NCBI RefSeq assembly: GCF_037102585.1
Contig: NW_027043829.1
Coordinates: forward strand, 3,968,001 to 4,032,000
Direction of reading: 5' to 3'
Origin: Saccharomycopsis crataegensis
Taxonomy: Eukaryota; Ascomycota; Saccharomycetes; Ascoideales; Saccharomycopsidaceae
DNA length: 64,000 nt
Made by a program: the position numbers and the translations under genes
Notes under the pieces: model-generated
The model's database searches: none
What the model saw: the letters and a program-made list of their open reading frames with translations, nothing else
Told to the model about the DNA's origin: nothing
Shown here: positions 39,251-48,780 of the stretch, piece by piece
Layout: every line of letters begins with the position of its first letter
Numbering within the stretch: position 1 is the first letter of the stretch

Positions 39251-42200
39251 ATGTCATTCGACAAGCACCTTCCGGTGGTCAACAATAGCTTGTACTCCTT
39301 GAGTAATGCCTCCAACTCATCGATAGCGTCGATCAACATCAACATCAACAACATCGCTGATGATTCTCATAATTTAGCTGCCAGCACTATGTACAACCCT
39401 ATACCCTCCACCACTGGGCCTGGTACCGCTGAAGACATCAGTCCGACATTATTACATCATTGGAGCCACGGATACTCTGTATTATCTATTGCGGTGTCTA
39501 AAAAACACAATATATTATTTGCAGGAACCCAAGATTCCAAGTTATTGGCGTGTGACTTGACAAATTTTCAAACCATTACCACCATTGATACCGAACATAA
39601 TGGCTCAATATTGAACTTGAAAATATCAGATAATGAGAAATACTTGTTTTCGACCTCGTCCGATTCGTTGATCAAAATATGGGATATTTCAAAATTGACA
39701 GCTACCAAGTCGGGAATCTTTAAAAATTCTTACCCACTAATACAAGAATTAACCACTATTTACTCGTTACTTGATGTTGGCGATATCTTCTCAATTGCGT
39801 TATCGCACAAATTGAATGTTTTGTTCTTTGGTACCCAAAACGCCTGTATCCAATGGGTCAATTTATCGGATAAAAAGAATTTCATAAAAGTCAGCAAAAA
39901 AACCTTGAATAAGTTACCATTCCTACGTTATGATAAATTCTTCGATTCCAAACCAGGGGTTAGGGGTCTGGAAAAGAATTTTTCCAACGAAATCAATGAA
40001 AAAGTCCAAAAATATTCGGATAAGCTCGAAAAAACCAAAAGCAATTTGTCATTGATCGAAACCCCGTTGAATAACGTTATTCCATTTGCCCACAACGGTT
40101 TCATTTATGACATGAAGATTGTTCCTAGCTCATTGTTTCAAGGTAGCAATTTCCCTAACCATGTCAATATAGAGAAATTTAGCGAGTATTTGATCTCCAC
40201 CGCTGGTGATGGGTTGGTGAAAATATGGGGTATCTATGACAAGGTGATTGAAAACGGACCGCAATTGAAATTTTTGCATGAGTTAGATAATGAGGATCCT
40301 GTATTATCCATAACTATTAATGGGGTTTTCCTATATTGTGGGTTGACCGACAGTAAAGTTAAAGTGTGGGATTTATCTACCCTTCAATTAATAAGATTGA
40401 TCGACAAAGATAATATGGGAGAAATCAATTCGTTGGTGTACTGTCCAACTTTGAATTGTTTGTTCAAAGGAACAGAAACAGGCTGTTGTCAGTATAGCAT
40501 GCACATCAGCTCAGAAAACTATGACAACAACAATGATGTTACTGTTGATAATGGTGCAGTTTGGAAATCAAAAGAAAAGCTGATTCTCGCAGTGGATATT
40601 ATATTCAATTCTAATAATACTGATATTTTGGTCACCGCAGGCCAATCTGGGATTTCCATCTGGAATTTGCCAACAAGGAACAATAATTTCTTTTCCAACA
40701 CCAACCAGGTCATCCTAAATGACCAACCTAATTTGGACATGCTCAGTAACAATCATATGTTGAAACATTTATCGACATTTATCAGTTTCAAAACAATCTC
40801 GAAGAGACCAGATTTGTACATTGATGATTCTAGAAATTGTGCCAATTTTTTGAATTGTATATTAAAAAGTTACGGGGCCAGTGAAACCAGGTTACTACCA
40901 GTGGAAAACGGTAACCCTGTGGTGTATGCCCTATTCAAGGCTAATGGGCCAGAGGTGGATAATTATGAACGAACTCCGAGAGTATTATGGTACGGACATT
41001 ATGATGTTGTGGAAACGGAGAATGATAAAGGTTGGGACACTGATCCATTCACTTTGACAGCCCAGGATGGATACTTATATTCCAGAGGGGTCAGTGATAA
41101 CAAAGGTCCGGTATTATCTTCCATTTTCAGTATTTCTGAGCTACATACTACTAAGAAGTTGAACTCCGATGTGGTGTTTTTGATTGAAGGTGAAGAAGAA
41201 TCAGGGTCCTTTGGTTTCCATAAAACTATTGGACAAAATAAGGAATTAGTTGGAGATATTGATTGGATTTTATTTTCCAATTCGTACTGGCTTGATGACT
41301 ATACTCCTTGCTTGAATTATGGTTTACGAGGATTGATTAGTTGTGAGGTTGAAATGCACAGTGAGAAACCAGATCGGCACTCTGGGGTTGATGGGGGGAT
41401 TTCGAGAGAACCTACCATTGATTTGATCAATTTGTTATCGACATTAACTGATAATAGGGATGGCCAGGTGCTTGTTCCTGGGTTCTATGATCCAATCTTG
41501 CCGATTTCCGAAGAAGAATTGAAGTTGTACCGCAACATCATCGAAAATGTTGTTCCTGACACCAAAAACCATACTGATTTGAATATCAACAATTTGCTCC
41601 GCAAATGGCGACTTCCATCTTTAACAATTCATAAACTACGAGTGTCTGGTCCCAAAAACTCGACCATCATTCCTAAGGTTGCCAGCACCACCCTTTCTTT
41701 GAGAATTGTTCCTGATCAAAACATCGACACAGTGAAATCCAGTCTTGTTAACTATCTAAGGGACAATTTTTCAAAATTCAACACCACCAACATCCTTAAA
41801 ATCAAGATCATGAAGAAAACCGAACCGTGGCTTGGTGATCTAAATAATGATTTCTATAAGATTTTGAACGACGCTATTTCCGAGGTATGGAATGTCCAAC
41901 CATTGTACATCAGAGAAGGAGGGTCGATTTCTTCCATTCGATTTCTTGAAAAATTCTTCAATGCTAATGCCGCCCAGATTCCCTGCGGCCAAAGTTCTGA
42001 TAATGCCCATTTGAACGATGAAAGATTAAGGATCACTAATTTATTCAACTTGAAGAAAATTTTGACCAGAGTGTTTCAACAAGTGCCATTGAATGATCAC
42101 AAAAACCAAGTTGCATTTGAACAAGAAAATTATAATAATGATGGAGCGAAAGATACTGACGAGTTTGCATTTGAAGGAACTGCAATAGAAACGAAGAAAA

Positions 42201-42253
42201 AACAAAAGACTTATGAACTCGAAGAGTTTTTGAATAAACTTGTGATTCATTAA
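39251..42253 (+). CDS. DUG2: Dug2, WD40-M20 peptidase subunit of glutathione degradation
   Basis: The 1000-residue protein joins two domains. The N-terminal half has WD40 repeats (FSTSSDSLIKIWDIS, STAGDGLVKIWGI, GLTDSKVKVWDLS). From about residue 530 comes an M20 metallopeptidase domain with metal and catalytic residues in WYGHYDVVE (His583, Asp585), GVSDNKGP, LIEGEEESGSFGF and a final His in SSDNAHLNDER. This arrangement is specific to fungal Dug2. With Dug3, a glutamine-amidotransferase-like protein, Dug2 forms the GSH-degrading complex that releases Cys-Gly for Dug1. S. cerevisiae Dug2 is 878 residues; the extra length is N-terminal and in loops. Confidence 0.93.
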   Translation: MSFDKHLPVVNNSLYSLSNASNSSIASINININNIADDSHNLAASTMYNPIPSTTGPGTAEDISPTLLHHWSHGYSVLSIAVSKKHNILFAGTQDSKLLACDLTNFQTITTIDTEHNGSILNLKISDNEKYLFSTSSDSLIKIWDISKLTATKSGIFKNSYPLIQELTTIYSLLDVGDIFSIALSHKLNVLFFGTQNACIQWVNLSDKKNFIKVSKKTLNKLPFLRYDKFFDSKPGVRGLEKNFSNEINEKVQKYSDKLEKTKSNLSLIETPLNNVIPFAHNGFIYDMKIVPSSLFQGSNFPNHVNIEKFSEYLISTAGDGLVKIWGIYDKVIENGPQLKFLHELDNEDPVLSITINGVFLYCGLTDSKVKVWDLSTLQLIRLIDKDNMGEINSLVYCPTLNCLFKGTETGCCQYSMHISSENYDNNNDVTVDNGAVWKSKEKLILAVDIIFNSNNTDILVTAGQSGISIWNLPTRNNNFFSNTNQVILNDQPNLDMLSNNHMLKHLSTFISFKTISKRPDLYIDDSRNCANFLNCILKSYGASETRLLPVENGNPVVYALFKANGPEVDNYERTPRVLWYGHYDVVETENDKGWDTDPFTLTAQDGYLYSRGVSDNKGPVLSSIFSISELHTTKKLNSDVVFLIEGEEESGSFGFHKTIGQNKELVGDIDWILFSNSYWLDDYTPCLNYGLRGLISCEVEMHSEKPDRHSGVDGGISREPTIDLINLLSTLTDNRDGQVLVPGFYDPILPISEEELKLYRNIIENVVPDTKNHTDLNINNLLRKWRLPSLTIHKLRVSGPKNSTIIPKVASTTLSLRIVPDQNIDTVKSSLVNYLRDNFSKFNTTNILKIKIMKKTEPWLGDLNNDFYKILNDAISEVWNVQPLYIREGGSISSIRFLEKFFNANAAQIPCGQSSDNAHLNDERLRITNLFNLKKILTRVFQQVPLNDHKNQVAFEQENYNNDGAKDTDEFAFEGTAIETKKKQKTYELEEFLNKLVIH

Positions 42254-42357
42254 TTATTTTTATAACATTTTACTCCCTCAACTAAGGTAAAAAATTTTAA
42301 AACTATACTATACAATATAAAACATACTGCACGAATTTTTTTTTGGAAAGTATAGTT

Positions 42358-44466
42358 TTAACACCAAGTGAAAAGAGGAGGTTTAGAGGTTACCGGCTCA
42401 AGCTTTTCTACAATCATTCTTTTAGTGGCTTGGGTCTTTTTCATCAAAAGACCCACTCTATAATCTGTATCAATTGCACCAGGTTGCTTTTGAGGTGTCC
42501 AATTTGTAACACTTTCATTACTTGTAAGTTGTTGATTCTTGGTCGATTCGAATGCTTGGTCACTGATGACACCGTGGAGCAATTCTGTCCAGCTAGATTG
42601 TAAAATATTTAATTCTTCTAGATCCACTTCGTAATTATCTTCAAAAGGATCTTCATCATCAGTTTTCCCGTTGATCGATATTAGTGATGAAATCGGGATT
42701 TTCGACTTACCATCTATTGGAGATCCTTCATATACCTTGTTTGATATTGAACCATTGACACATTCATCGTGTTCGAGCTCAGGAATCGTACCAATTTTAC
42801 TCTTCATAACTTTCTTTTTCGAAGAATCAGTTACATTACTTGGGTTCAAATAATGTACAGATGAAAGTGGAGAGTTGATTTCCCCACTCACTATTGGCGT
42901 CTTAGAAATGGTAGAGATTGGCACTTGAACCGGGATTTCAATTTCATCATCTAATACCACCACCCGGGTTCTTCTAGCTAACTCCAATGGACCCTCGCTC
43001 GGATTCTTCAAGCATTCCACCACATTGAAAGCTTGACCTTTCATCACCGCCCATTGTTTTTTCCACATTCTCTCTTTGAAATCATCATCTCTGGAAAAAA
43101 TCTGACGGAATAATACTTTGCTTTCTTCCCACCATGCTACCGAAGTCAATATTGGTAAAAAATGCTTCCTAGTATTTTCAGAGAAAGGGTTGCCAATGAT
43201 TTGTAAAGGAAGAAATAACCAACCAAATGGGAACGATCGCCATTCATCGGGATGTTTCCAAGGCCAGGAAAGACCAGAATCAATAGCACCTATTTTAAGT
43301 TTGGGGGTTTTAATTGCTTCCCCAGTGACCGAGTTAAAACTATTGACCCATTCAATCCCAATCATCCAATTATCTAATCCTCGGTCAGTATTTCTAATAA
43401 TGTAGTCCAAAATCACCAACTTCTCAAGTTCTTCTCGAAATTGTTGGATAACCCCAGGAGCCCATTCGAAATATAATTGCTCCGAAATACCCTCATCATC
43501 CAAGTATTCATATACAGGGAACTTAGCTTGTCCGTTTCTTTGATTACTTCCAGGAAACGGGAACTTTTTAAAAAACTTGTCTGCTTCCATGTACCCGTGT
43601 AAAAATAATTGGAAAGATCCAACCTTCTTGGGGAGCTCAAGCTCAGTGTATTTTCTTCTAGTAAAATATTTATAATAAAAATTAGGTGACGATAGGAAAA
43701 CAGTATCGGAGTAAGGAACGATATGAGTCTGTAGTTGACGGTCCAAAAGACTGGTAGCCGCTTCACAAATATAACCCAAATTGGGTATCAAACAACTTCT
43801 TCCAAAGAAAAACGGGAACAAGTTTCTATGGATCCATTTTGCCCATTTTGGAGACAATGGACCGTACGGTTCTTCATCCTTTGGTTTGAAAACCCCGACA
43901 ATCTCGCGGCTAGTGCTATAGATAAAATAACTTCCGGAAGAGCCAGCAGGGATTATTTGGGGTTCAATATCAAATTCTTCTTTCGCTGTTATTGCGTCTT
44001 CAACAATAGCATCAAATTGTGCTCTTTTCGTGGGACCGCTGTTGAAGAGTCCTTCTGGAGGCATATGCTTTAAAGGTGGATATTTGGTGCATTGCTTGAA
44101 TACCGAATAATATATTTCATTGGGTGCTCCTTCAATCGTTGTAGATGACTTGACGTACCAGTGTGGGAATTTCGAGGAAAGCAGGGACTTCCAATGAAGA
44201 ACTGCGTCATTGATAACTTTTATATCCAATGATACCAATGATTTTGATCGTCGAGTTTTCGAATGGGACTTAGTACGTGGTGATGGTAAGCTACTGGCGC
44301 TTATTCGAGGAGCTGTAACTGGTGTTTCTAGTGGAGTAATGATTGATGGAAGAGGTTCTGATACCAGCAGATTTAAAAGCTGATTATGGAAAGGATTTTC
44401 ATGCTGAGTAGGTACTAATCTGTCCTTTGTTAATTGTTGATAATCCAATGATTCAGAGCCATTCAT
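42358..44466 (-). CDS. LSB6: Lsb6, type II phosphatidylinositol 4-kinase
   Basis: The 702-residue protein has the type II PI4-kinase fold. The nucleotide-binding start IIPAGSSGSYFIYSTSREIVGVFKPKDEEPYGPLSP (about residues 167-203) holds the catalytic Lys in VFKPKDEEP. The catalytic loop is DYIIRNTDRGLDNWMI, and the metal-binding segment is KIGAIDSGLSWPWKHP. Lsb6 phosphorylates PI to PI4P on endosomes and vacuole and binds Las17. The N- and C-terminal ~90 and ~180 residues are disordered. The ATG at 44466 is the first in frame. It converges with DUG2, 104 bp between the stops. Confidence 0.93.
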   Translation of the reverse strand: MNGSESLDYQQLTKDRLVPTQHENPFHNQLLNLLVSEPLPSIITPLETPVTAPRISASSLPSPRTKSHSKTRRSKSLVSLDIKVINDAVLHWKSLLSSKFPHWYVKSSTTIEGAPNEIYYSVFKQCTKYPPLKHMPPEGLFNSGPTKRAQFDAIVEDAITAKEEFDIEPQIIPAGSSGSYFIYSTSREIVGVFKPKDEEPYGPLSPKWAKWIHRNLFPFFFGRSCLIPNLGYICEAATSLLDRQLQTHIVPYSDTVFLSSPNFYYKYFTRRKYTELELPKKVGSFQLFLHGYMEADKFFKKFPFPGSNQRNGQAKFPVYEYLDDEGISEQLYFEWAPGVIQQFREELEKLVILDYIIRNTDRGLDNWMIGIEWVNSFNSVTGEAIKTPKLKIGAIDSGLSWPWKHPDEWRSFPFGWLFLPLQIIGNPFSENTRKHFLPILTSVAWWEESKVLFRQIFSRDDDFKERMWKKQWAVMKGQAFNVVECLKNPSEGPLELARRTRVVVLDDEIEIPVQVPISTISKTPIVSGEINSPLSSVHYLNPSNVTDSSKKKVMKSKIGTIPELEHDECVNGSISNKVYEGSPIDGKSKIPISSLISINGKTDDEDPFEDNYEVDLEELNILQSSWTELLHGVISDQAFESTKNQQLTSNESVTNWTPQKQPGAIDTDYRVGLLMKKTQATKRMIVEKLEPVTSKPPLFTWC

Positions 44467-45225
44467 ACTGATTTTGCGACGGGCGACTCTCGTGCTGGTT
44501 CCGAATTGTCTCTAATTTGCTTAAAATGATCGAAAGCAAAAATTCCTTATTACTGCCTGTTATGCATATAATTGGTTTCTTATTATAAAAAGATATTTCA
44601 TAGAGATGTTTGCAAAGCTTTTTTGAGAAATATTGATTGCTGATGGGACCTTCCAAATTACGTGATGGGATCGATGCCTGCACGTGTGTATGTGTGTGTA
44701 TGTGTCTCAGATGGAGCCTTTTGAATATTATGGTGATCCAAGTCACCAGTGTTGAATCAGTAGTCAAAGACAGGGAAAAAAAAAGAAACAAGTATGTTAT
44801 TTGGATGATTATGGTGAATAGTTTCTTATGCTGATGATGAAGTTTTTCTATTAGGTAGGAATAATTGTCAATCTTGTGCATGCGCGACGTCTTGTTGTAA
44901 TAAAAGCAATTTTGTCCACAATGCTTGGGAATACATACCACTAGGTATGTTCGACCGCTGGTTTATATCATTCGCTAGCATATTCTTACGATAAAATCAT
45001 CAAAGAAAATTCGAGCCAATTGTAAAATATCAATAAACATTTCTGCCTTGTTTTTTTTTTTTTTTTTCATCATATTGTGCCTGCAGTGTAGTGTAACTCA
45101 AAAAGAGAAAAAAAAAAAGGTGGTTCTATATACAAGATCTTTTGAAATAAATGAAGAGAAGAAACAGACTTGTTTAAAAAATAGAACTGATGACCAATAA
45201 AAGACTTCACTTTCAGATAGATTTT
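44467..45225. other. Intergenic: LSB6 promoter and NDUFAF2 3' flank
   Basis: A 759-bp spacer. GCACGTG (an E-box/Cbf1-type CACGTG) lies at about 44681-44687, followed by a (TGTG/TATG) tract. A T run sits at 45050-45067 and an A run at 45107-45118. A minus-strand open frame (44453-44941) starts at GTG and I reject it. Confidence 0.45.
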
Positions 45226-45872
45226 TCACCTCCTATGGGGTTTCATCACGGCCTCCTCGATAGGATCATTCGCTTGTCCGGTAGAAAATGGAGATTCTGA
45301 TTTTTCTTCTTTCACTTGATTTGGTTCTTTGGTGGCTTGTTCCTGTTCTGGTTTCGTACTATTATTGTTGTGCAAGCCTCCGGTGATAATATTTAATCTC
45401 TCCTGTTGCTCCTTTGTCAAACCAGGATTCTGCAACAACGAACCTTGTCTCCAGCGTTCATCTGCCTGTGCTGCCAATATTTTCATCCTCTGCTGCCTGA
45501 TTAGATCTCCTTGCAACTCTTCTAATGTTGGGAAATCAGGTCTGGTTCGGCGTAACCACATCATACACTGTGGTGGAAGGTCCTGTGAGGTTGCTGATTG
45601 TTCATAATGTGGTGCAGGGTTACGATATTCAACTATACGTCTCATTCTTTCCTGGGATGATTCAAGATAGAATTCCCAGTATGTGTTGCCTTTGAGATCA
45701 TACCCTTTTGGTGGTGTTAATAGAATTGGATAAATCCTTTTGGATACACGATATTTATACCAATGGAAAACTTACCGATGAAAAACTTTTTGCGGAATGG
45801 GATGCTCTTAAGTGATCTCCATTTGAGCCACAAAGCTTTATATAGACTGACTTTGCCTTTGAGGAATTCCAT
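45226..45872 (-). CDS. NDUFAF2/NDUFA12-like complex I assembly factor (two exons)
   Basis: Exon 1 is 45872-45776 (MEFLKGKVSLYKALWLKWRS...KKFFI), the 71-nt intron is 45775-45705 with donor GTAAGT, branch TATTAAC and acceptor AAAAG, and exon 2 is 45704-45226. Splicing gives 191 residues and restores KKFFIGYDLKGNTYWEFYLE followed by RMRRIVEYRNPAPHY. This is the core of the NDUFA12/NDUFAF2 family. MWLRRTRPDFPTLEEL and LAAQADERW are typical of the fungal NDUFAF2 (mimitin, N7BML) branch rather than the structural subunit NDUFA12. NDUFAF2 is a mitochondrial chaperone for the complex I N-module. Its presence implies a functional complex I, absent in Saccharomyces. The C-terminal ~50 residues are disordered. 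Confidence 0.88.
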
Positions 45873-46397
45873 TTTATTGGGTAGTATGGTATTTATTACA
45901 CACACACTCTCTCTCTTTGGATTCTGGAAGATTGCAATTTTTCTTTTTTGAGAGAAGACCCGTAGATTTGGAGCATCGCTTAGTTATTGGTGGCGTGCTC
46001 GTAACCATGCATTTTTATCCATTTTTTTTCTTTGTTTTCCACCCGTCTTTTTGTGGGTTACCGGGGGGTTGCGCTGATAATCATCTTGAAGAAGCTATCC
46101 TAATATTATTGCGAACTGTATTACCTGATCAGTTATCTCAGATTATCGACCTATTAAAGCTAGACCTCAGTGGCATGATGATTAAAGTATACAATAACTC
46201 TTCCAGCGCGCCTTACCCTATCTCTTATCTATATGACAAATAGATCCCTATGGGAAATAGGAACCGATATTCGTTTCAAGACACAGCGAGTACTACTATA
46301 TAAAGCCCCCACAAGGTCCCCCCCCTCCCCCCGTCCTTCCAAAAAAAAATTCTGTTCTTTATCAAAACACAAATAACAATAACCAAAAATATTAAAG
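45873..46397. promoter_or_regulatory. Divergent promoter of NDUFAF2-like gene and YHR112C-like gene
   Basis: This 525-bp region between divergent starts has a TATATAAA box at 46297-46304, about 95 bp before the downstream ATG, and a C-rich run at 46319-46336 (CCCCCCCTCCCCCC). No classic Met31/32 or Cbf1 site was found by eye. Confidence 0.5.
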
Positions 46398-47540
46398 ATG
46401 GCCGGTAGTCAAACTAAACTTATTCACTGTGACGACGAGACCTCAAGGGTCCCTGATGTTGCTCCACCAATCAATGTTGCTGCGACCTTCAAATACCCAG
46501 AAGACCCTGCTAAGCTTGTTACTGCTGAAGAAGTGGAAAGTGAGGAAGGATGGGTTGCTAATGGTAGCCCAATTTACTCTCGTATCTCCCATCCAAATTC
46601 CGAATCTGCTGAAGCTCTTATGACCGGTTTCTTGGGCCGCCCAACTGTGTTGTATAACACTGGTCTTGCCTCTTTTAATGCTTTGCTTTTCCACTACCAT
46701 CCTAAGAGAATCTTTTTTGACAGATGCTACCATGGTTGTCACGGAATGGCTAACTTGATGACCAGATGGGGTGCTTTGGAGCAACATACCTTGAGCGACG
46801 AAGATCTCGACAAGTACTTGCAAGCAGGTGATTTGTTGCATCTTGAAACCCCTGTCAACCCTGATGGTACTTCTTTTGACATCTCTTATTATGCTCAAAA
46901 GGCCCATGAAAAGGGTGCTTTCTTGTCTGTTGACTCGACATTTGCTCCTTATCCTTTGCAAGATCCTTTTGCTTTTGGCGCTGATGTTGTCATGCATTCC
47001 GGTACTAAATATTTCGGTGGTCACTCTGACTTGTTGGCTGGTGTTTTGGTGGTTAAGGACAGCAAAACTAGACATCAACTTTTGGAAGATAGAATCTATC
47101 TTGCCAGCAACATTTCTAACTTGGACGCATTTTTGTTGCTTAGATCATTGAGAACTTATGAGCTCAGAATCAGACAACAATCTTCAAATGCTGAAAAATT
47201 GGTTAAATATTTGGCTGATAAGAAGGGAGAGTACAAGGTTTTGGACAAAATTTCCCATTCTTCCTTGCAAACTGAAGCTTTTGTTAAGAAGCAATTGCCT
47301 AATGGATTTGGCCCAGTGTTCACTATTGAAGTCACTGATGCTGAAATTGCCAGAGTATTCCCTTCAAAACTTAAGTATTTCCACCATGCTACTTCTTTAG
47401 GAGGTGTTGAAAGTTTGATTGAATGGAGAGCTCTTAGTAATGCTGACGCAGCAAAGACTATCCTTAGAATCAGTGTCGGGATCGAAAATGTCGAAGATTT
47501 GATCGAAGATTTTGACCAAGCCTTGAGATCCTTTAACTAA
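46398..47540 (+). CDS. PLP-dependent Cys/Met metabolism enzyme, YHR112C type
   Basis: The 380-residue protein belongs to the cystathionine gamma-synthase/beta-lyase family. The PLP-binding lysine is in HSGTKYFGGHSD (Lys204), with the ring-nitrogen Asp in LSVDSTFAPYP (Asp179) and YSRISHPNSESAE near residue 60. The short length and the N-terminus (KLIHCDDETSRVPDVAPPIN) resemble S. cerevisiae YHR112C (378 residues), a cystathionine beta-lyase-like protein of uncertain substrate, more than Str3 or Cys3. A transsulfuration or C-S lyase reaction is likely by family. Codon use is strongly biased to preferred codons, which suggests high expression. Confidence 0.82.
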   Translation: MAGSQTKLIHCDDETSRVPDVAPPINVAATFKYPEDPAKLVTAEEVESEEGWVANGSPIYSRISHPNSESAEALMTGFLGRPTVLYNTGLASFNALLFHYHPKRIFFDRCYHGCHGMANLMTRWGALEQHTLSDEDLDKYLQAGDLLHLETPVNPDGTSFDISYYAQKAHEKGAFLSVDSTFAPYPLQDPFAFGADVVMHSGTKYFGGHSDLLAGVLVVKDSKTRHQLLEDRIYLASNISNLDAFLLLRSLRTYELRIRQQSSNAEKLVKYLADKKGEYKVLDKISHSSLQTEAFVKKQLPNGFGPVFTIEVTDAEIARVFPSKLKYFHHATSLGGVESLIEWRALSNADAAKTILRISVGIENVEDLIEDFDQALRSFN

Positions 47541-47991
47541 TCTTGCTTTTTTTTCATATATTTTTTTTCAGATACAAACCAATTAATGACCTTTTAGATA
47601 GATACAAATCAGAAAACCTAGAATAAAATATAATTCGGCAATTCCTTTCTTGTAAACCAAACTTAAATGATGAAGCAATATCTCCAGGTTTCTGTTTGGC
47701 TGTTGTGGAATATTTTTGCTTTTCTGAGGATGGTTGATTGATTGATGTTGTCATTTCACTTCACAGCTACCTTTTTTTTTCCTGCAGAGAAAAAATAAAA
47801 TATAAAAAAAATCTTTAAAAGGGCAATCAGTTTCTTTGTGTGTTGGGGAAGAGCAATCGTCTTTCATTCGTTAGTGATAGCTATTTAGATACCTAGGGTG
47901 TTTCCATATTCACTCCCGCCTCTTCAGAACTGTGACCCAATTTTATTCGGGAAGTGCTGTTTGCAAATCATAAATAAGCCTTTACTGACTG
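47541..47991. other. Intergenic between YHR112C-like gene and YPT35
   Basis: A 451-bp AT-rich spacer with T runs at 47547-47567 and 47771-47780. A minus-strand frame at 47554-47754 has no conserved features. Confidence 0.45.
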
Positions 47992-48492
47992 ATGAGACAA
48001 AGAGCTAACAGCACGCAAATCAGGCTTGCGAATCAGCCGCCGATACACATCCAGTTGGTCAACAACGCTGGCGATGCTTCTTCAGACTCTGTTGGCGAAG
48101 GCCAGGACATCGCTACTGTGACAAGCCCCTTGTCTCCTTCGGGTCAACCATGGGCCCGGAATCTCTACATTGGTGATTGCACGTTGGTCCGAGGATCAGG
48201 CGCATACAGGTATGCTGTGTGGACCATCACGATCGAGACTTCTGCCGGTAGTAAGTACACCATCTACAAGCGTTACAGTGACTTCGTGAACCTTCGGGAG
48301 TTGTTGATACGGTACTTCCCAAGGAACAAGCCAGAGGTGCCCGACCTACCCCAGAAGCGGTTCTTCAACAACCTTGACAACGACTTCTTGCAGAAACGCC
48401 GTATGGGGCTTGAATACTTCCTCAGCAGTGTGATGTTGAACCCGGTGTTCAGCCGCAGTGCCATCATCAAAGAGTTTGTGTTAGCAAAATGA
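47992..48492 (+). CDS. YPT35: Ypt35-like PX-domain endosomal/vacuolar protein
   Basis: The 166-residue protein is almost all PX domain (about residues 55-165). YAVWTITIETSAGSKYTIYK then RYSDFVNLRELLIRYFP gives the phosphoinositide-binding RYSDF, and LPQKRFFNNLD followed by KRRMGLEYFLSSVMLNP completes the fold. The disordered N-terminus (about 55 residues) has an IHIQLV segment. S. cerevisiae Ypt35 (214 residues) uses an N-terminal PxP motif to recruit Vps13 to endosomes and vacuoles. No clear PxP copy is obvious apart from QPPIH. The gene is much more GC-rich than its neighbours, ending codons in C or G, yet uses no CTG. Confidence 0.8.
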   Translation: MRQRANSTQIRLANQPPIHIQLVNNAGDASSDSVGEGQDIATVTSPLSPSGQPWARNLYIGDCTLVRGSGAYRYAVWTITIETSAGSKYTIYKRYSDFVNLRELLIRYFPRNKPEVPDLPQKRFFNNLDNDFLQKRRMGLEYFLSSVMLNPVFSRSAIIKEFVLAK

Positions 48493-48546
48493 TTGTTATT
48501 AATCGCTGGCAGTCCAGACACTGCGTTCCCTCTAGATCAGACCGCC

Positions 48547-48553
48547 TGACTAA
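48547..48553 (+). promoter_or_regulatory. Yap1-type site upstream of TRR1
   Basis: TGACTAA, the complement of TTAGTCA (the YRE form known from GSH1), is about 230 bp before the TRR1 ATG. TRR1 is a classic Yap1/Skn7 target in S. cerevisiae. A 7-mer can occur by chance. Confidence 0.35.
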
Positions 48554-48780
48554 TGCCGGCACCGGTCACCCGGACTGCTGCCCCCGATGCTGACAAAAAT
48601 TCAAATATAAAAAATTGGGGTTTAAATAGGTGCGGTCTTGACTCCTGGAGATTTCATAAGTTAGCACTTTTCCTGTCATCACTTTTTTATTAATCGAGAA
48701 TCGTTCTCTAATAGAATACAATTCTTTTCACGCTGTCCAAAATTCCTTTCCAACGAACTATATCAACAATATTCAAAAAA

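Noticed and set aside
39021-39302. 93-codon frame overlapping the DUG2 start
   Set aside because: Overlaps DUG2 in another frame, contains a poly-Phe run from T repeats and lacks any conserved segment.
44453-44941. 162-codon minus-strand frame upstream of LSB6
   Set aside because: It starts at GTG, overlaps the LSB6 start, has no recognisable family and includes simple-repeat translation (HIHTHTHV).
45187-45225. C/D snoRNA suggested by CTGATGACC near 45187
   Set aside because: No matching D box, terminal stem or C'/D' pair at proper spacing.
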